From: an uncultured Acetatifactor sp.
GTDB lineage: Bacteria; Bacillota; Clostridia; Lachnospirales; Lachnospiraceae
Assembly (NCBI GenBank): GCA_910578995.1
Contig: CAJTSY010000006.1
Coordinates: forward strand, 1-64,000
Reading direction: 5' to 3'
Length of the DNA: 64,000 nt
The first letter of the stretch is position 1; every line of letters begins with the position of its first letter. The notes under the pieces were generated by a model. The model saw nothing but the letters and a program-made list of their open reading frames with translations, made no database searches and was not told the origin of the DNA. Positions 23,057 to 31,502 of the stretch are shown in pieces. The translations under genes and the position numbers were made by a program.

Positions 23057-24409
23057 ATGGACAGCATAAAGAGGGGGAATTTTGAATTTGTCAGGGAGAT
23101 TTTTCCCGAATTATATGAGAATCTGACAAAGGCGGAAAGCCAGAGCCGGATGGATTACAAAGAGACGGGACGTCAGTTGCGGGATGTTTTTGAGGCGTAC
23201 TGCGATCATCTGATAGAGGAAAACGGAATGACGGTTCTGGAGGAGGGAGACGCATTGGCGGCAAAGATCAGGGAGCTGCGGAGTGCGGGGAAAATGCCGT
23301 CCTTTCCCAGATATGGGTATCTGTCCATGGAGGGCAGGAGAGAGTCGGGATTCTGGGATGCGATATGGCGGCAGTTCGGCAATGCCTGTTCTCACAGGAG
23401 ATTGTTAAACCAGAAAGCGCCTGCCGTGACCTACGAGAATCTTTTGACGGTTTTTAAGATTATATTTAACGTTTTTAAGTGGGAATATACAAGAAGGCGC
23501 GGGGGAAAGGCCGCCGGGGAGATCGGGGATTTCCAGGAGGATCTGATGCCCATCGGCAGGAGCTATGTGGTAAGCGGGAAGGCTCCTGTAGACAAGGCCA
23601 TGACAAACTGCATCAGGGAGTATGAGACCTGTCTCTACAACGATTCCGGGAAGCTGCAGAAGTACGGAATCGTCCGGGTCTTTGACAAGAAAAGCATGGA
23701 TGAAAAGCTTCTGGCGGTCCGGGATGCGGAGGCGTTCAACGAAGCGGCAGGTGAGGCCGGAATACAGTTCGACGGAAATGTCCAGGTGGAGGTGATCTCT
23801 TCCATTCAGTCTTCCGGCAGTGATTTTTACATTATTATATATAACTTCTCCAGAAAACCGGTACATTTAAATGAGAGTGTGACAGCAGAACTTACCATGT
23901 CCGGGCGCATGAAACTGTGCAGGGATATCGCCGCCATACTGGGGAAGTTTCACGGCCTGGACACCCCTATTTACCACCGTAATTTGTCTTACGACAGCAT
24001 TTATGTGTGTACCGGAAAGCAGGGGGAGCTGGAGCCCAGTATCATCAAACTGGACTGCGCCAAGATCGTGTCGGAGGAGTACGGCACAGTGATCCAGACC
24101 CTGGAGAACAGGGAGAAGATGATGCAGCAGCGGAAGCTCCTGAAATATGTGGCGCCGGAAGTCAGGCGCATGACTAATGGGCAGAATATAAGCATCGACT
24201 GGGAGAAGGCGGACATCTATTCCCTGGGCATTCTGTTCGGGGATATTCTGCGGGCTTCCTTTGCGGCGGATCCGGCATCCATGGCGAAACTGCAGAAGCA
24301 GGGAGCCGATGTGCGGCTGCTGCAGCTGACGGAACAGATGATAAACGGAAACCCTGCCATGCGTCCCTCCGCGGATGCGGTCTTAAAAAAGTTGGAGGAG
24401 ATTCTGTGA
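23057..24409 (+). CDS. Pseudokinase with helical N-terminal domain
   Basis: The ATG at 23057 follows AGGAGG by 10 nt. The 450 residues have an all-helical N-terminal half of unknown family (about 1-190) and a C-terminal protein-kinase fold. In place of the catalytic HRD there is YHRNLSYDSIYV (about residue 307), and the Mg-binding DFG position reads IIKLDCAKIV; APE is kept in VAPEVRR, and ADIYSLGILFGDILR is the usual F-helix. Loss of the HRD Asp and of DFG Gly suggests no phosphotransfer and a scaffold or sensor role. Its stop overlaps the GTG of an active-looking kinase, so the two are translationally coupled and probably form a pair. Confidence 0.8.
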   Translation: MDSIKRGNFEFVREIFPELYENLTKAESQSRMDYKETGRQLRDVFEAYCDHLIEENGMTVLEEGDALAAKIRELRSAGKMPSFPRYGYLSMEGRRESGFWDAIWRQFGNACSHRRLLNQKAPAVTYENLLTVFKIIFNVFKWEYTRRRGGKAAGEIGDFQEDLMPIGRSYVVSGKAPVDKAMTNCIREYETCLYNDSGKLQKYGIVRVFDKKSMDEKLLAVRDAEAFNEAAGEAGIQFDGNVQVEVISSIQSSGSDFYIIIYNFSRKPVHLNESVTAELTMSGRMKLCRDIAAILGKFHGLDTPIYHRNLSYDSIYVCTGKQGELEPSIIKLDCAKIVSEEYGTVIQTLENREKMMQQRKLLKYVAPEVRRMTNGQNISIDWEKADIYSLGILFGDILRASFAADPASMAKLQKQGADVRLLQLTEQMINGNPAMRPSADAVLKKLEEIL

Positions 24410-25266
24410 CAGAATTAAAATTTCAGCAGGAACAGCGCTTTCGGTATAACGAGGCGGCCCATGTGACGCCCAACAGCGAGCTGTACAAGGCACAGGATCT
24501 GGTACTGAACCGGAATGTGGCCCTGAAAAAAGTGAAGATAACGGGAAATGACAGACGGGAAATCCAGAAAAATTATCAGCGGGCCATGCTGGAAGTGGGC
24601 GCCATGGTTCAGATCGCCGAGATGACTACAAAGATACCGAATATCTTCGGCACTTATTATGATGAAAAGAAGGCGGAACTATATATCATAATGCAGTGGA
24701 TCGGCGGGGAGACCCTGGCCCGGAAAATGGAGAGGAAGGTTCCGCCCTTTCAGGCGGTCCGGTGGATGGAGGAGTTGTGCCGGATTCTGGACATTATGGG
24801 AAGGAAACGTTTCGTCCATAAGGATATCAAGCCCGAGAATATTATGTTTGACGAAAACGGGGAGCTGTACCTGATAGATTTTAACATCACGGTCTCCGCG
24901 CCCAACCAGGAGGAGGGAACCCTGCATTACAGGGCGCCGGAGATGGAATATGGCTCCATGACTGCCTCCAGGGAGAAGGCGGACCAGTTTGCCGTGGGGG
25001 TGATACTGTACCAGCAGTTTACAGGAAGGGTTCCCCAGAGAATGATAGATTATGACATTTATGACACGGCGGGCCTGAAGTGGGATTTTTACACGGAACC
25101 GGTTCAGGCGGCGCCGGAGACCGACCGGGGGATGAACCGGATCATCACAAAGCTTATGGCCTACAACCCGGGAGACAGATACCGCTCATATTCGGAGCTG
25201 ATCCGGGACTTGAGGGATGTGGAAAAGAGGTTAAGAAATGCAGGAAGATCTCAGGGAAGAAATTGA
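24406..25266 (+). CDS. Serine/threonine protein kinase
   Basis: Starts at GTG 24406 overlapping the previous stop; GGAGGAG lies 6 nt upstream. The 286 residues are a single soluble Hanks-type kinase domain: ATP Lys in NVALKKVKI near 40, hinge IIMQWIGGETLA, catalytic HKDIKPENIMF near 138, Mg motif LIDFNI (DFN instead of DFG) and RAPEMEYG. There is no membrane segment or PASTA domain, so this is not the PrkC housekeeping kinase. Its position between a pseudokinase and a Upf1-like helicase suggests the helicase, Hsp70 or TPR protein as substrates (inference). Confidence 0.88.
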   Translation: MTELKFQQEQRFRYNEAAHVTPNSELYKAQDLVLNRNVALKKVKITGNDRREIQKNYQRAMLEVGAMVQIAEMTTKIPNIFGTYYDEKKAELYIIMQWIGGETLARKMERKVPPFQAVRWMEELCRILDIMGRKRFVHKDIKPENIMFDENGELYLIDFNITVSAPNQEEGTLHYRAPEMEYGSMTASREKADQFAVGVILYQQFTGRVPQRMIDYDIYDTAGLKWDFYTEPVQAAPETDRGMNRIITKLMAYNPGDRYRSYSELIRDLRDVEKRLRNAGRSQGRN

Positions 25267-25357
25267 CGGGCTGTTTGAGGATATGTTAAAGGATGTGCTT
25301 CGCAGGGAAGGCATAGGGGAACTGCCGGAACATCTGGAGGCAGGGACGGAAGAGTGA
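25238..25357 (+). CDS. 39-residue acidic helical protein
   Basis: A short ORF reading MQEDLREEIDGLFEDMLKDV then LRREGIGELPEHLEAGTEE. It begins inside the last codons of the kinase gene in another frame, with AGAGG 9 nt upstream, and ends 54 bp before the helicase. It is acidic and predicted to be one or two helices. Overlap and spacing fit a coupled small subunit, but no homologue is recognised, and chance coding cannot be excluded. Confidence 0.5.
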   Translation: MQEDLREEIDGLFEDMLKDVLRREGIGELPEHLEAGTEE

Positions 25358-25411
25358 CAGGCATACCGTTAAGATGGAGACGGCTTTTGTGTCTGCGGGC
25401 AGGGGGAGAAA

Positions 25412-28400
25412 ATGCAGGTAATCAAATTTGACAGGGATGCGGTGAAGATCTGCGGCGTGATCAGGCTGGGGTTTACCAACAGGGCTTATCAGGAAATGAA
25501 TAAGCTGCTGGAGGATCCGGAGCCTTATATCTGCGCCCTGTCAAAGCTGGGCAGGATCATCCTCACCCCTGGGAGGGAAGCGGACAGGTTTATGCTGCAC
25601 ACGGTTTTCGGAAATATCCTGTGCGGGGTAGACCAGAAGTCCGGGAACGGTTTTTCGGCTATTACCTTTCGGGAGAACAATCTGGATGCCCAGAACCGGG
25701 CCCTGAAATGGGGGATCATATGCAGCGTGGAGGATGGAATCGACGCGGGGGTGCTTTTGCCCAATTCCGGAATCTCCTACCGCTATTTTTCCGGGGAAAA
25801 ATACGATTACAACAACCTGGAGCAGGATGAGGAGGGGATGAAGAGGGCACTGGGGACCATCGTGGAGCTCCTTGGCGAGAGCCGGGGGCCCAGGGGGATT
25901 CTGGAGAAAACGACTTTCGCCAGGGAGGAAGAGCCGGAGGAAGAGGAAGCACCGGAATTCGACTTTGCGGAACAGTGCCTGAAGGAGACTTTGAAGGAGG
26001 CGGAGCAGTATGCCGTTCTGGCCAGTGAACTGGAGGAGAAAAAGGCCCAGGAACAGGGGCAGCTTTCCTACAGCGCCTTTTACGCGTCGGATTATGACAG
26101 GACGGACCGGATTGCCTATGTATTTGAAGTGGACTCCATAGACAAGAATGTGTTCAAGGCGGGGGTGCAGGTAGAGATCACCGGCAGCGGCGAGGAGAAA
26201 GTAAACGGCGAGATTGTGGAGACGGAGACCGGGGGCCCGGAGAAGCCGAAGGTCACCATCCTGTTCAACAAGCAGGTAAATGTGGATGTGTTTCCGGAGA
26301 TGGGCTGGATCTCCCTGTCCTTTTCCACGGTAAATAAGGACGTGCAGCTGGAGGCCAATGAAAAAATCGCAAACGGCACGGCCAGGGCAAAGTATTTCAA
26401 AGATGTCCTGGGGGCAAACGCTCCCTCCGGATTTGAGGAAAAGGATCTGTCACAGGTGGAGGAACGGCTGTCCCACGAAAAATATCCTCCCAATGAAAGC
26501 CAGATGACGGCCATCAAAAAGGGAATCAACTCCAAAGACATTTTCCTGGTGATGGGGCCTCCGGGCACCGGCAAGACCACGGTTATCCTGGAATGGGTGA
26601 GATATTTCGTGGGGGTGGAGCGGAAACGGGTTCTGGTGTCCTCCCAGAATAATAAGGCTGTGGACAATGTACTGGCCAGGCTTATCGAGGATAAAGACAT
26701 TGATGTAATAAGAATCGGTTCAGAGGCCAAGCTCCAGTCGGAAGTCATTCCATATATGTTTGAGAACAAGCTGAAGACGCTGAACGGGAAAATCGACCAG
26801 GCCACAGGGGAGACCATCGGGAAACTGGAGACGGCAGTTGAGAGGTGGCGGGCTTACGCAGATTCCTTTTTTCCCTTTCAGAGGCAGCTGCGGGAAATCG
26901 AGGAGCTGAAATCCCAGCTGGAGAGGGAGATCCGGGAGGGTCTGCTCCCCATATGCCGGAAACAGAATGGGGCTTACGGCACATACCTTCAGCTCGTGCA
27001 GGAAAAAGACAGAATCCAGGAAAAGCTCACAAGGTGCAATGCGCTGATCGCGGAATATGAGGGCAAGAATGCTCTCCAGAAGTTTCTGCTGCGGGAGAAG
27101 AATGAGGGAAACCTGAAAGCCAGGGGGGAACTGCTGCTCCTTTTGGGGGAACAGAACTGGAAAATCCGTCAGCTGGTATCAAAATATAATCAGTACCGGG
27201 AGTTTTATAATACGCAGAAGCAGGTGATGAAGGACAGTTTCCGGACCAGAATGATGAAGGCGCGCAGGCGCAGCATCCGGGATGCGGAAGGCTACAGGGA
27301 TGAGGCGGTCAGGCCGGAAGTCCCGGGAATCGGGGGATGTTTTGAGGGACTCCGGTTTTCCGGGGATTTCCTCCGCTCCCCGGAGAAACTGGAAAAATAC
27401 ATAGAGGCCATCCACTGGGAGATCCGCCGGGCAGAAAAGCTTCTGGCCGTGGAGAGAAGGTGGCGGGAAAGCATTGTGGAAAAGCAGAATTACGCGCTGA
27501 ATGAAGTGGTGCTGGAGACAGTGGATCTGGTGGGGGCTACCTGCATCGGAATCAATTCCCAGAAACGCTTTTCCAGCCTGCACTTTGACGTGACCATTAT
27601 CGACGAGGCGGGACAGATTCAGATACACAATGCCCTGGTGCCCATGTCCGTGTCCAACAAGGTGATCATGCTGGGAGACCACAAGCAGATTCCTCCCTCC
27701 GCGGACCAGGAACTGGTGGAACTGTGCGAGATGAATCAGGTGAACCCGGAACTGCTGAAGATGAGCCTGTTTGAGAAGCTGTATAAGGAACTGCCGGAGA
27801 CCAACAGCATGATGCTGGATACCCAGTACCGTATGCCCGGCGAGATCGCGGATATTCTGTCGGAATGGTTCTATGAGGGGGAATATAAATCGCCTCCCTT
27901 CAAGCGGGAACTGGAGAGCCTGTTCCCCGGGCTGTCCCCGAAACCCTTCCTGATCGTGGATACTTCAAAGGAATCCGGAAGGCGTGAGAAGAGAACGGAG
28001 AGCAGGGGTACCTACAATGACCTGGAGGCGGCGGTCTGTGACCGTATACTGGGGTATATCGTAAGGGAAGTACCGGAATTTGACCTGAAAAATGTGGGGA
28101 TCATTTCAGCCTATAAGGACCAGGTGAACCGGATCCGGAAGGAAATAAAGCACACCGTGGGCGAGGAGTACGTAGGCGAGATGGTGGCCACCCTGGACAG
28201 TTACCAGGGGCAGGAGAGGGATCTGATTTTTTACAGTTTTACGAAGAGTTCGGACAAGGCTCCTTCCATGAACAGGATCGGATTTTTGAATGAACTGAGA
28301 CGGTTAAACGTGGCAATGAGCCGCTGCAAGAAGATGCTTGTGATGATCGGGGACATGGAATTTCTGGCCGGATGCATGCACCAGAACCAGGACGAGGACG

Positions 28401-28525
28401 GCAACCCCGTCTACGCCCAGAGCGAGAGGGAGTTTTCCGATTTTATCAAGAAGATGCTGAAAGATGTGGGAGACGGAAGAGGAGAGATCATTTCCTGCGG
28501 GGAATGTATGGAAAGGGTAGGGTAA
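25412..28525 (+). CDS. Upf1/COG1112-type superfamily 1 helicase
   Basis: A 1037-residue protein. Residues 1 to about 340 are an unrecognised, partly beta-rich region with an acidic insert (EEEPEEEEAPEF). The SF1 core starts near 360: Q-motif-like NESQMTAIKKGI, Walker A VMGPPGTGKTTVI near 385, VLVSSQNNKAVDNVL, a roughly 200-residue helical insertion, motif II IIDEAGQIQIHN near 730, motif III MLGDHKQIPPS, DTQYRMPGEIADIL, motif V TLDSYQGQERDLI near 930 and motif VI RLNVAMSRCKKML. This order is that of the Upf1/DNA2 group, which unwinds RNA or DNA. No nuclease domain is visible. Defence helicases of this group are known next to protein kinases. Confidence 0.9.
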   Translation: MQVIKFDRDAVKICGVIRLGFTNRAYQEMNKLLEDPEPYICALSKLGRIILTPGREADRFMLHTVFGNILCGVDQKSGNGFSAITFRENNLDAQNRALKWGIICSVEDGIDAGVLLPNSGISYRYFSGEKYDYNNLEQDEEGMKRALGTIVELLGESRGPRGILEKTTFAREEEPEEEEAPEFDFAEQCLKETLKEAEQYAVLASELEEKKAQEQGQLSYSAFYASDYDRTDRIAYVFEVDSIDKNVFKAGVQVEITGSGEEKVNGEIVETETGGPEKPKVTILFNKQVNVDVFPEMGWISLSFSTVNKDVQLEANEKIANGTARAKYFKDVLGANAPSGFEEKDLSQVEERLSHEKYPPNESQMTAIKKGINSKDIFLVMGPPGTGKTTVILEWVRYFVGVERKRVLVSSQNNKAVDNVLARLIEDKDIDVIRIGSEAKLQSEVIPYMFENKLKTLNGKIDQATGETIGKLETAVERWRAYADSFFPFQRQLREIEELKSQLEREIREGLLPICRKQNGAYGTYLQLVQEKDRIQEKLTRCNALIAEYEGKNALQKFLLREKNEGNLKARGELLLLLGEQNWKIRQLVSKYNQYREFYNTQKQVMKDSFRTRMMKARRRSIRDAEGYRDEAVRPEVPGIGGCFEGLRFSGDFLRSPEKLEKYIEAIHWEIRRAEKLLAVERRWRESIVEKQNYALNEVVLETVDLVGATCIGINSQKRFSSLHFDVTIIDEAGQIQIHNALVPMSVSNKVIMLGDHKQIPPSADQELVELCEMNQVNPELLKMSLFEKLYKELPETNSMMLDTQYRMPGEIADILSEWFYEGEYKSPPFKRELESLFPGLSPKPFLIVDTSKESGRREKRTESRGTYNDLEAAVCDRILGYIVREVPEFDLKNVGIISAYKDQVNRIRKEIKHTVGEEYVGEMVATLDSYQGQERDLIFYSFTKSSDKAPSMNRIGFLNELRRLNVAMSRCKKMLVMIGDMEFLAGCMHQNQDEDGNPVYAQSEREFSDFIKKMLKDVGDGRGEIISCGECMERVG

Positions 28526-28531
28526 GCGGGT

Positions 28532-29815
28532 ATGCCGGAATCTGCTCAGAAGAAGAGAAATTACGAGATCAACAATGTCCTGGAGCGGATCCTGGACCAG
28601 AATCCCCAGATCGTGATCAGCAGGATAGAACTGTTTACAGAGGTGTACTATCCCATTGCCATACTGGAGATAGAGATGAACGAGACCACCTTTGAAGACT
28701 TCGACCTGATTCCCCTGTCCATTCTCCGGTTTGTGGACGCGGGGGTGACAACGGCGGGGGAGATTGCCGGGCTCATGGGCCTGAGTCCCGGTTATGTGCA
28801 GAAGCTGTTGGATCTGCTGATGGGCTACGGCTACCTGGGCGGGAATGGCCTAACCCCCCTGGGAGCCAAATCCCTGGAAATGGAGAAGAAGATCAGCCGG
28901 AACAAGGTGAGGCAGAAATTTCAGGCGGACGCGCTTACGGGCGACCTTCTGCACATAGGGCAGCAGCCCATGGACATAGACCTGATCAGAAAGGACAGAA
29001 CCATCCGGAATATTGCCCACATGCCCCATATAGAGGGGATTTCCATGGAGTACCTGAACAGGCAGTTCAGGGAGGGAAAGCTGACGGATTACAAGAAGTA
29101 CAGGGGGGATATCCTCAACGCCAATGTGGAGCAGATTCTCCGGGTGGAATGTGTTGACCTTCAGTATGTGAAGGCTTATCTGATTAAGATGCAGGGGGTG
29201 CAGGTGCCCTTTATCATTACCAACCAGTACGACTCCTCCAAGAAGGATTTTAAAGAGCGCTTTGCCTGGCAGCCCATCCGCATGCCGGATCCCAGGGCTT
29301 ACAGCGAATACGGCTTTGACAGGCGCATCCAGTGCTATTCGGAGGAATCCGTGAAGGCGGTGGAAAATCTTTACAGCCTGGTGTGCAGGAGGATTGTGGA
29401 TATTGACGAAAAGGCGATAAGAGATATACTGGAAAAAATATACCCCTTCCGCTTTGATACCATGGACATCTCCACGGGCCGGCTTCTGAACGGCATCCCG
29501 GAACAGATCGCCGTATATGTGAATGATACTTCCTTTCCGGTGTGGGATTCTTTTGTTTTCCAGTTTCTGTCAAAATATGACCCGGTGCGGGGGTATTTCT
29601 GCACCCACAGCAGGCTCATGGGATTGTTTGTGCGCTTTGAATCTCAGAACGCGGCAGTCAGGAAGGCGGCAAAGGCGGTTCAGAGGGCGGTAAAGAAGTA
29701 CGGGAGAAAGGAACTGACGGCTTATTTGAGGGAACAGTGCGGCAGGGAGGAACTGGATCTGAAGAAAATACCGGAGCTGACGGAAGCGTTTGCGCAGACC
29801 AGGGCGGAGATGTGA
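28532..29815 (+). CDS. Unknown protein with winged-helix segment
   Basis: A 427-residue soluble protein starting 6 bp after the helicase stop, so it is tightly coupled. Residues about 65-115 look like a winged helix (ILRFVDAGVTTAGEIAGLMG followed by YVQKLLDLLMGYGYLGGNGLT). The middle has alternating strands and helices with few conserved-looking motifs (IPFIITNQYDSSKKDF, PEQIAVYVNDTSFPVWDSF). The C-terminus is a basic helix-rich stretch (KAAKAVQRAVKKYGRKE). No catalytic motif, Cys cluster or membrane segment is seen, and I do not recognise the family. Its place between helicase and Hsp70 suggests a nucleic-acid-binding adaptor. Confidence 0.7.
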   Translation: MPESAQKKRNYEINNVLERILDQNPQIVISRIELFTEVYYPIAILEIEMNETTFEDFDLIPLSILRFVDAGVTTAGEIAGLMGLSPGYVQKLLDLLMGYGYLGGNGLTPLGAKSLEMEKKISRNKVRQKFQADALTGDLLHIGQQPMDIDLIRKDRTIRNIAHMPHIEGISMEYLNRQFREGKLTDYKKYRGDILNANVEQILRVECVDLQYVKAYLIKMQGVQVPFIITNQYDSSKKDFKERFAWQPIRMPDPRAYSEYGFDRRIQCYSEESVKAVENLYSLVCRRIVDIDEKAIRDILEKIYPFRFDTMDISTGRLLNGIPEQIAVYVNDTSFPVWDSFVFQFLSKYDPVRGYFCTHSRLMGLFVRFESQNAAVRKAAKAVQRAVKKYGRKELTAYLREQCGREELDLKKIPELTEAFAQTRAEM

Positions 29816-29870
29816 GGGCCGTGAGCACGGCAGGGAAAGACGGAAACAGATTTGGAGCGGAGGTTAGAAA

Positions 29871-31385
29871 ATGATACTTGGAATCGATTTGGGAACCACA
29901 TTTTCGGTGGCGGCTTTTGTGGATTCTGACGGGCATGCCAGGGTGATCGACAACCGGGACGGGGAGAGGATGACGCCTTCCGTGGTGATGTTTGAAAACG
30001 GTGAGATTGTGGTGGGAGCCCAGGCGAAAGAAAACAGTGTGTTGGATCCTTATAATGTATGCCAGTTTGTGAAGCGCCAGATGGGCAGGAAGGCCTTTTC
30101 CTTTGACATTTCTCCCACGGAAAGGTATACGGCCGAGGAGATTTCCGCCATGATCCTGAAGCGCCTGAAAGAAGACGCGGAGACGGCTGTGGGGGAGAAG
30201 GTGGAAGGGGCGGTCATCACGGTTCCGGCCTATTTCGACGACGCACAGAGGAAGGCCACACAGGATGCGGGACAGATTGCCGGGCTGAAGGTGCTGGGAA
30301 TCCTCAACGAGCCCACGGCTGCCGCCATTGCCTACTGCCACCAGAACGAGGACGTGGACGGCAATATCATGGTGTTTGACCTGGGGGGCGGCACTTTTGA
30401 CATTACCATTATGCGGATGTCGGGAGATCTGAAGAAAGCGGATGTCCTGGCTACGGAGGGAAACCGGAATCTGGGCGGCTTTGACTTTGACAACTGCATC
30501 ATGATGAAGGCCATCCAGGAGTTTGAGGAGAAATACGGAATCGATCTGGACGATGACGACGAGGCCATGCAGGAACTGCGGATGGCGGCGGAGAGGGCCA
30601 AGAAAGCCCTGTCCAACAGAAAGGAATGCAGTATCAGCGTTGCATCGGAAGGAAAAAAGCTGAAGGTGGACATCACCAGGGAGGAATTCGAGAACAGGAT
30701 ACACGGGCTGATCGAGTCCATGCAGGGCAGCATGGAGATTGCGCTGGAGGAAGCGGGGCTGTCCTGGGGCGATATTTCCAGGGTGCTGTTGGTGGGAGGT
30801 TCCACCAGGGTTCCGGCTGTCTGGGAGATGATCTGCAGGGTCAGCGGCAGAGAACCGCGTGTGTTTGACCCTGACATGGCAGTGGCGCTTGGGGCGGCCT
30901 ATTACGCAGATTCCCTGCACGGAGAGAGTATGGGAACCCGGGGCAGGGCAGGGAAGAAAATCAGCGTTGCGGATGTGAACGCCCATTCCCTGGGAGTTAT
31001 CGCCTTCGATGAAGAGGGCGTGGAGCGGATGAGCATTGTCCTGCCGAAAAATACGCCCCTTCATCAGGTGAGGGAGAGGACGTTTACAACCTGTGAGGAC
31101 GGACAGACACAGCTTTTGGTGCGGGTTATGGAAGGGGAGGATGAGGAAGAGCTGGAGTTCGACAGGCTCGTGGGCACCGGTACGATCGAGCTCACACCCA
31201 GGCCGCAGAATTCTCCCATCGAAGTGGCCATGCGATATGACGACAACGGGATCATCCATATCAGGGTTAAGGACCTGGTGGACGGACAGGAACTGGGAGA
31301 AATGCGGATTGAGCGGGCTTCCAATCTGACGGATAGCGAAGTGGAGGCCAGGAAGAACCGCATGGAAGGTAAGACGGTGGAGTAG
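29871..31385 (+). CDS. Hsp70-family protein, truncated (no C-terminal lid)
   Basis: A 504-residue DnaK-like chaperone ATPase. Nucleotide-binding motifs are GIDLGTTFSVAAFV at the N-terminus, TVPAYFDDAQRKATQDAG, VFDLGGGTFDITI near 170, and RVLLVGGSTRVPAVWEM near 305. A shortened substrate-binding beta domain follows (DVNAHSLGVIAFDEEG, VLPKNTPLHQ). DnaK is usually about 610-640 residues, so most of the helical lid is missing. No dnaJ or grpE lies nearby, which argues against the housekeeping copy. A strong ribosome site (GGAGCGGAGG) precedes it. In this cluster it may gate the kinase, helicase or TPR-LRR protein. Confidence 0.88.
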   Translation: MILGIDLGTTFSVAAFVDSDGHARVIDNRDGERMTPSVVMFENGEIVVGAQAKENSVLDPYNVCQFVKRQMGRKAFSFDISPTERYTAEEISAMILKRLKEDAETAVGEKVEGAVITVPAYFDDAQRKATQDAGQIAGLKVLGILNEPTAAAIAYCHQNEDVDGNIMVFDLGGGTFDITIMRMSGDLKKADVLATEGNRNLGGFDFDNCIMMKAIQEFEEKYGIDLDDDDEAMQELRMAAERAKKALSNRKECSISVASEGKKLKVDITREEFENRIHGLIESMQGSMEIALEEAGLSWGDISRVLLVGGSTRVPAVWEMICRVSGREPRVFDPDMAVALGAAYYADSLHGESMGTRGRAGKKISVADVNAHSLGVIAFDEEGVERMSIVLPKNTPLHQVRERTFTTCEDGQTQLLVRVMEGEDEEELEFDRLVGTGTIELTPRPQNSPIEVAMRYDDNGIIHIRVKDLVDGQELGEMRIERASNLTDSEVEARKNRMEGKTVE

Positions 31386-31392
31386 AGACGGC

Positions 31393-31432
31393 TCCTGCCC
31401 GTTCACCGCCGCGGTGGACGGAGCGGGCAGGA
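31393..31432 (+). other. Intercistronic hairpin between Hsp70 and TPR-LRR genes
   Basis: TCCTGCCCG (31393-31401) pairs with CGGGCAGGA (31424-31432), with an inner CACC/GGTG stem. There is no T-run, so partial attenuation or mRNA processing before the large last gene is more likely than termination. Confidence 0.45.
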
Positions 31433-31502
31433 ATTAGAGAAGAGCAGCTTTGGACGGAGTGGGCAGCGAGAAACACAATTTGCGTTCTAAGGGAGAATGA
31501 AC

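Noticed and set aside
29658..31406. 582-codon minus-strand frame
   Set aside because: It mirrors the Hsp70 gene, whose motifs are unmistakable.
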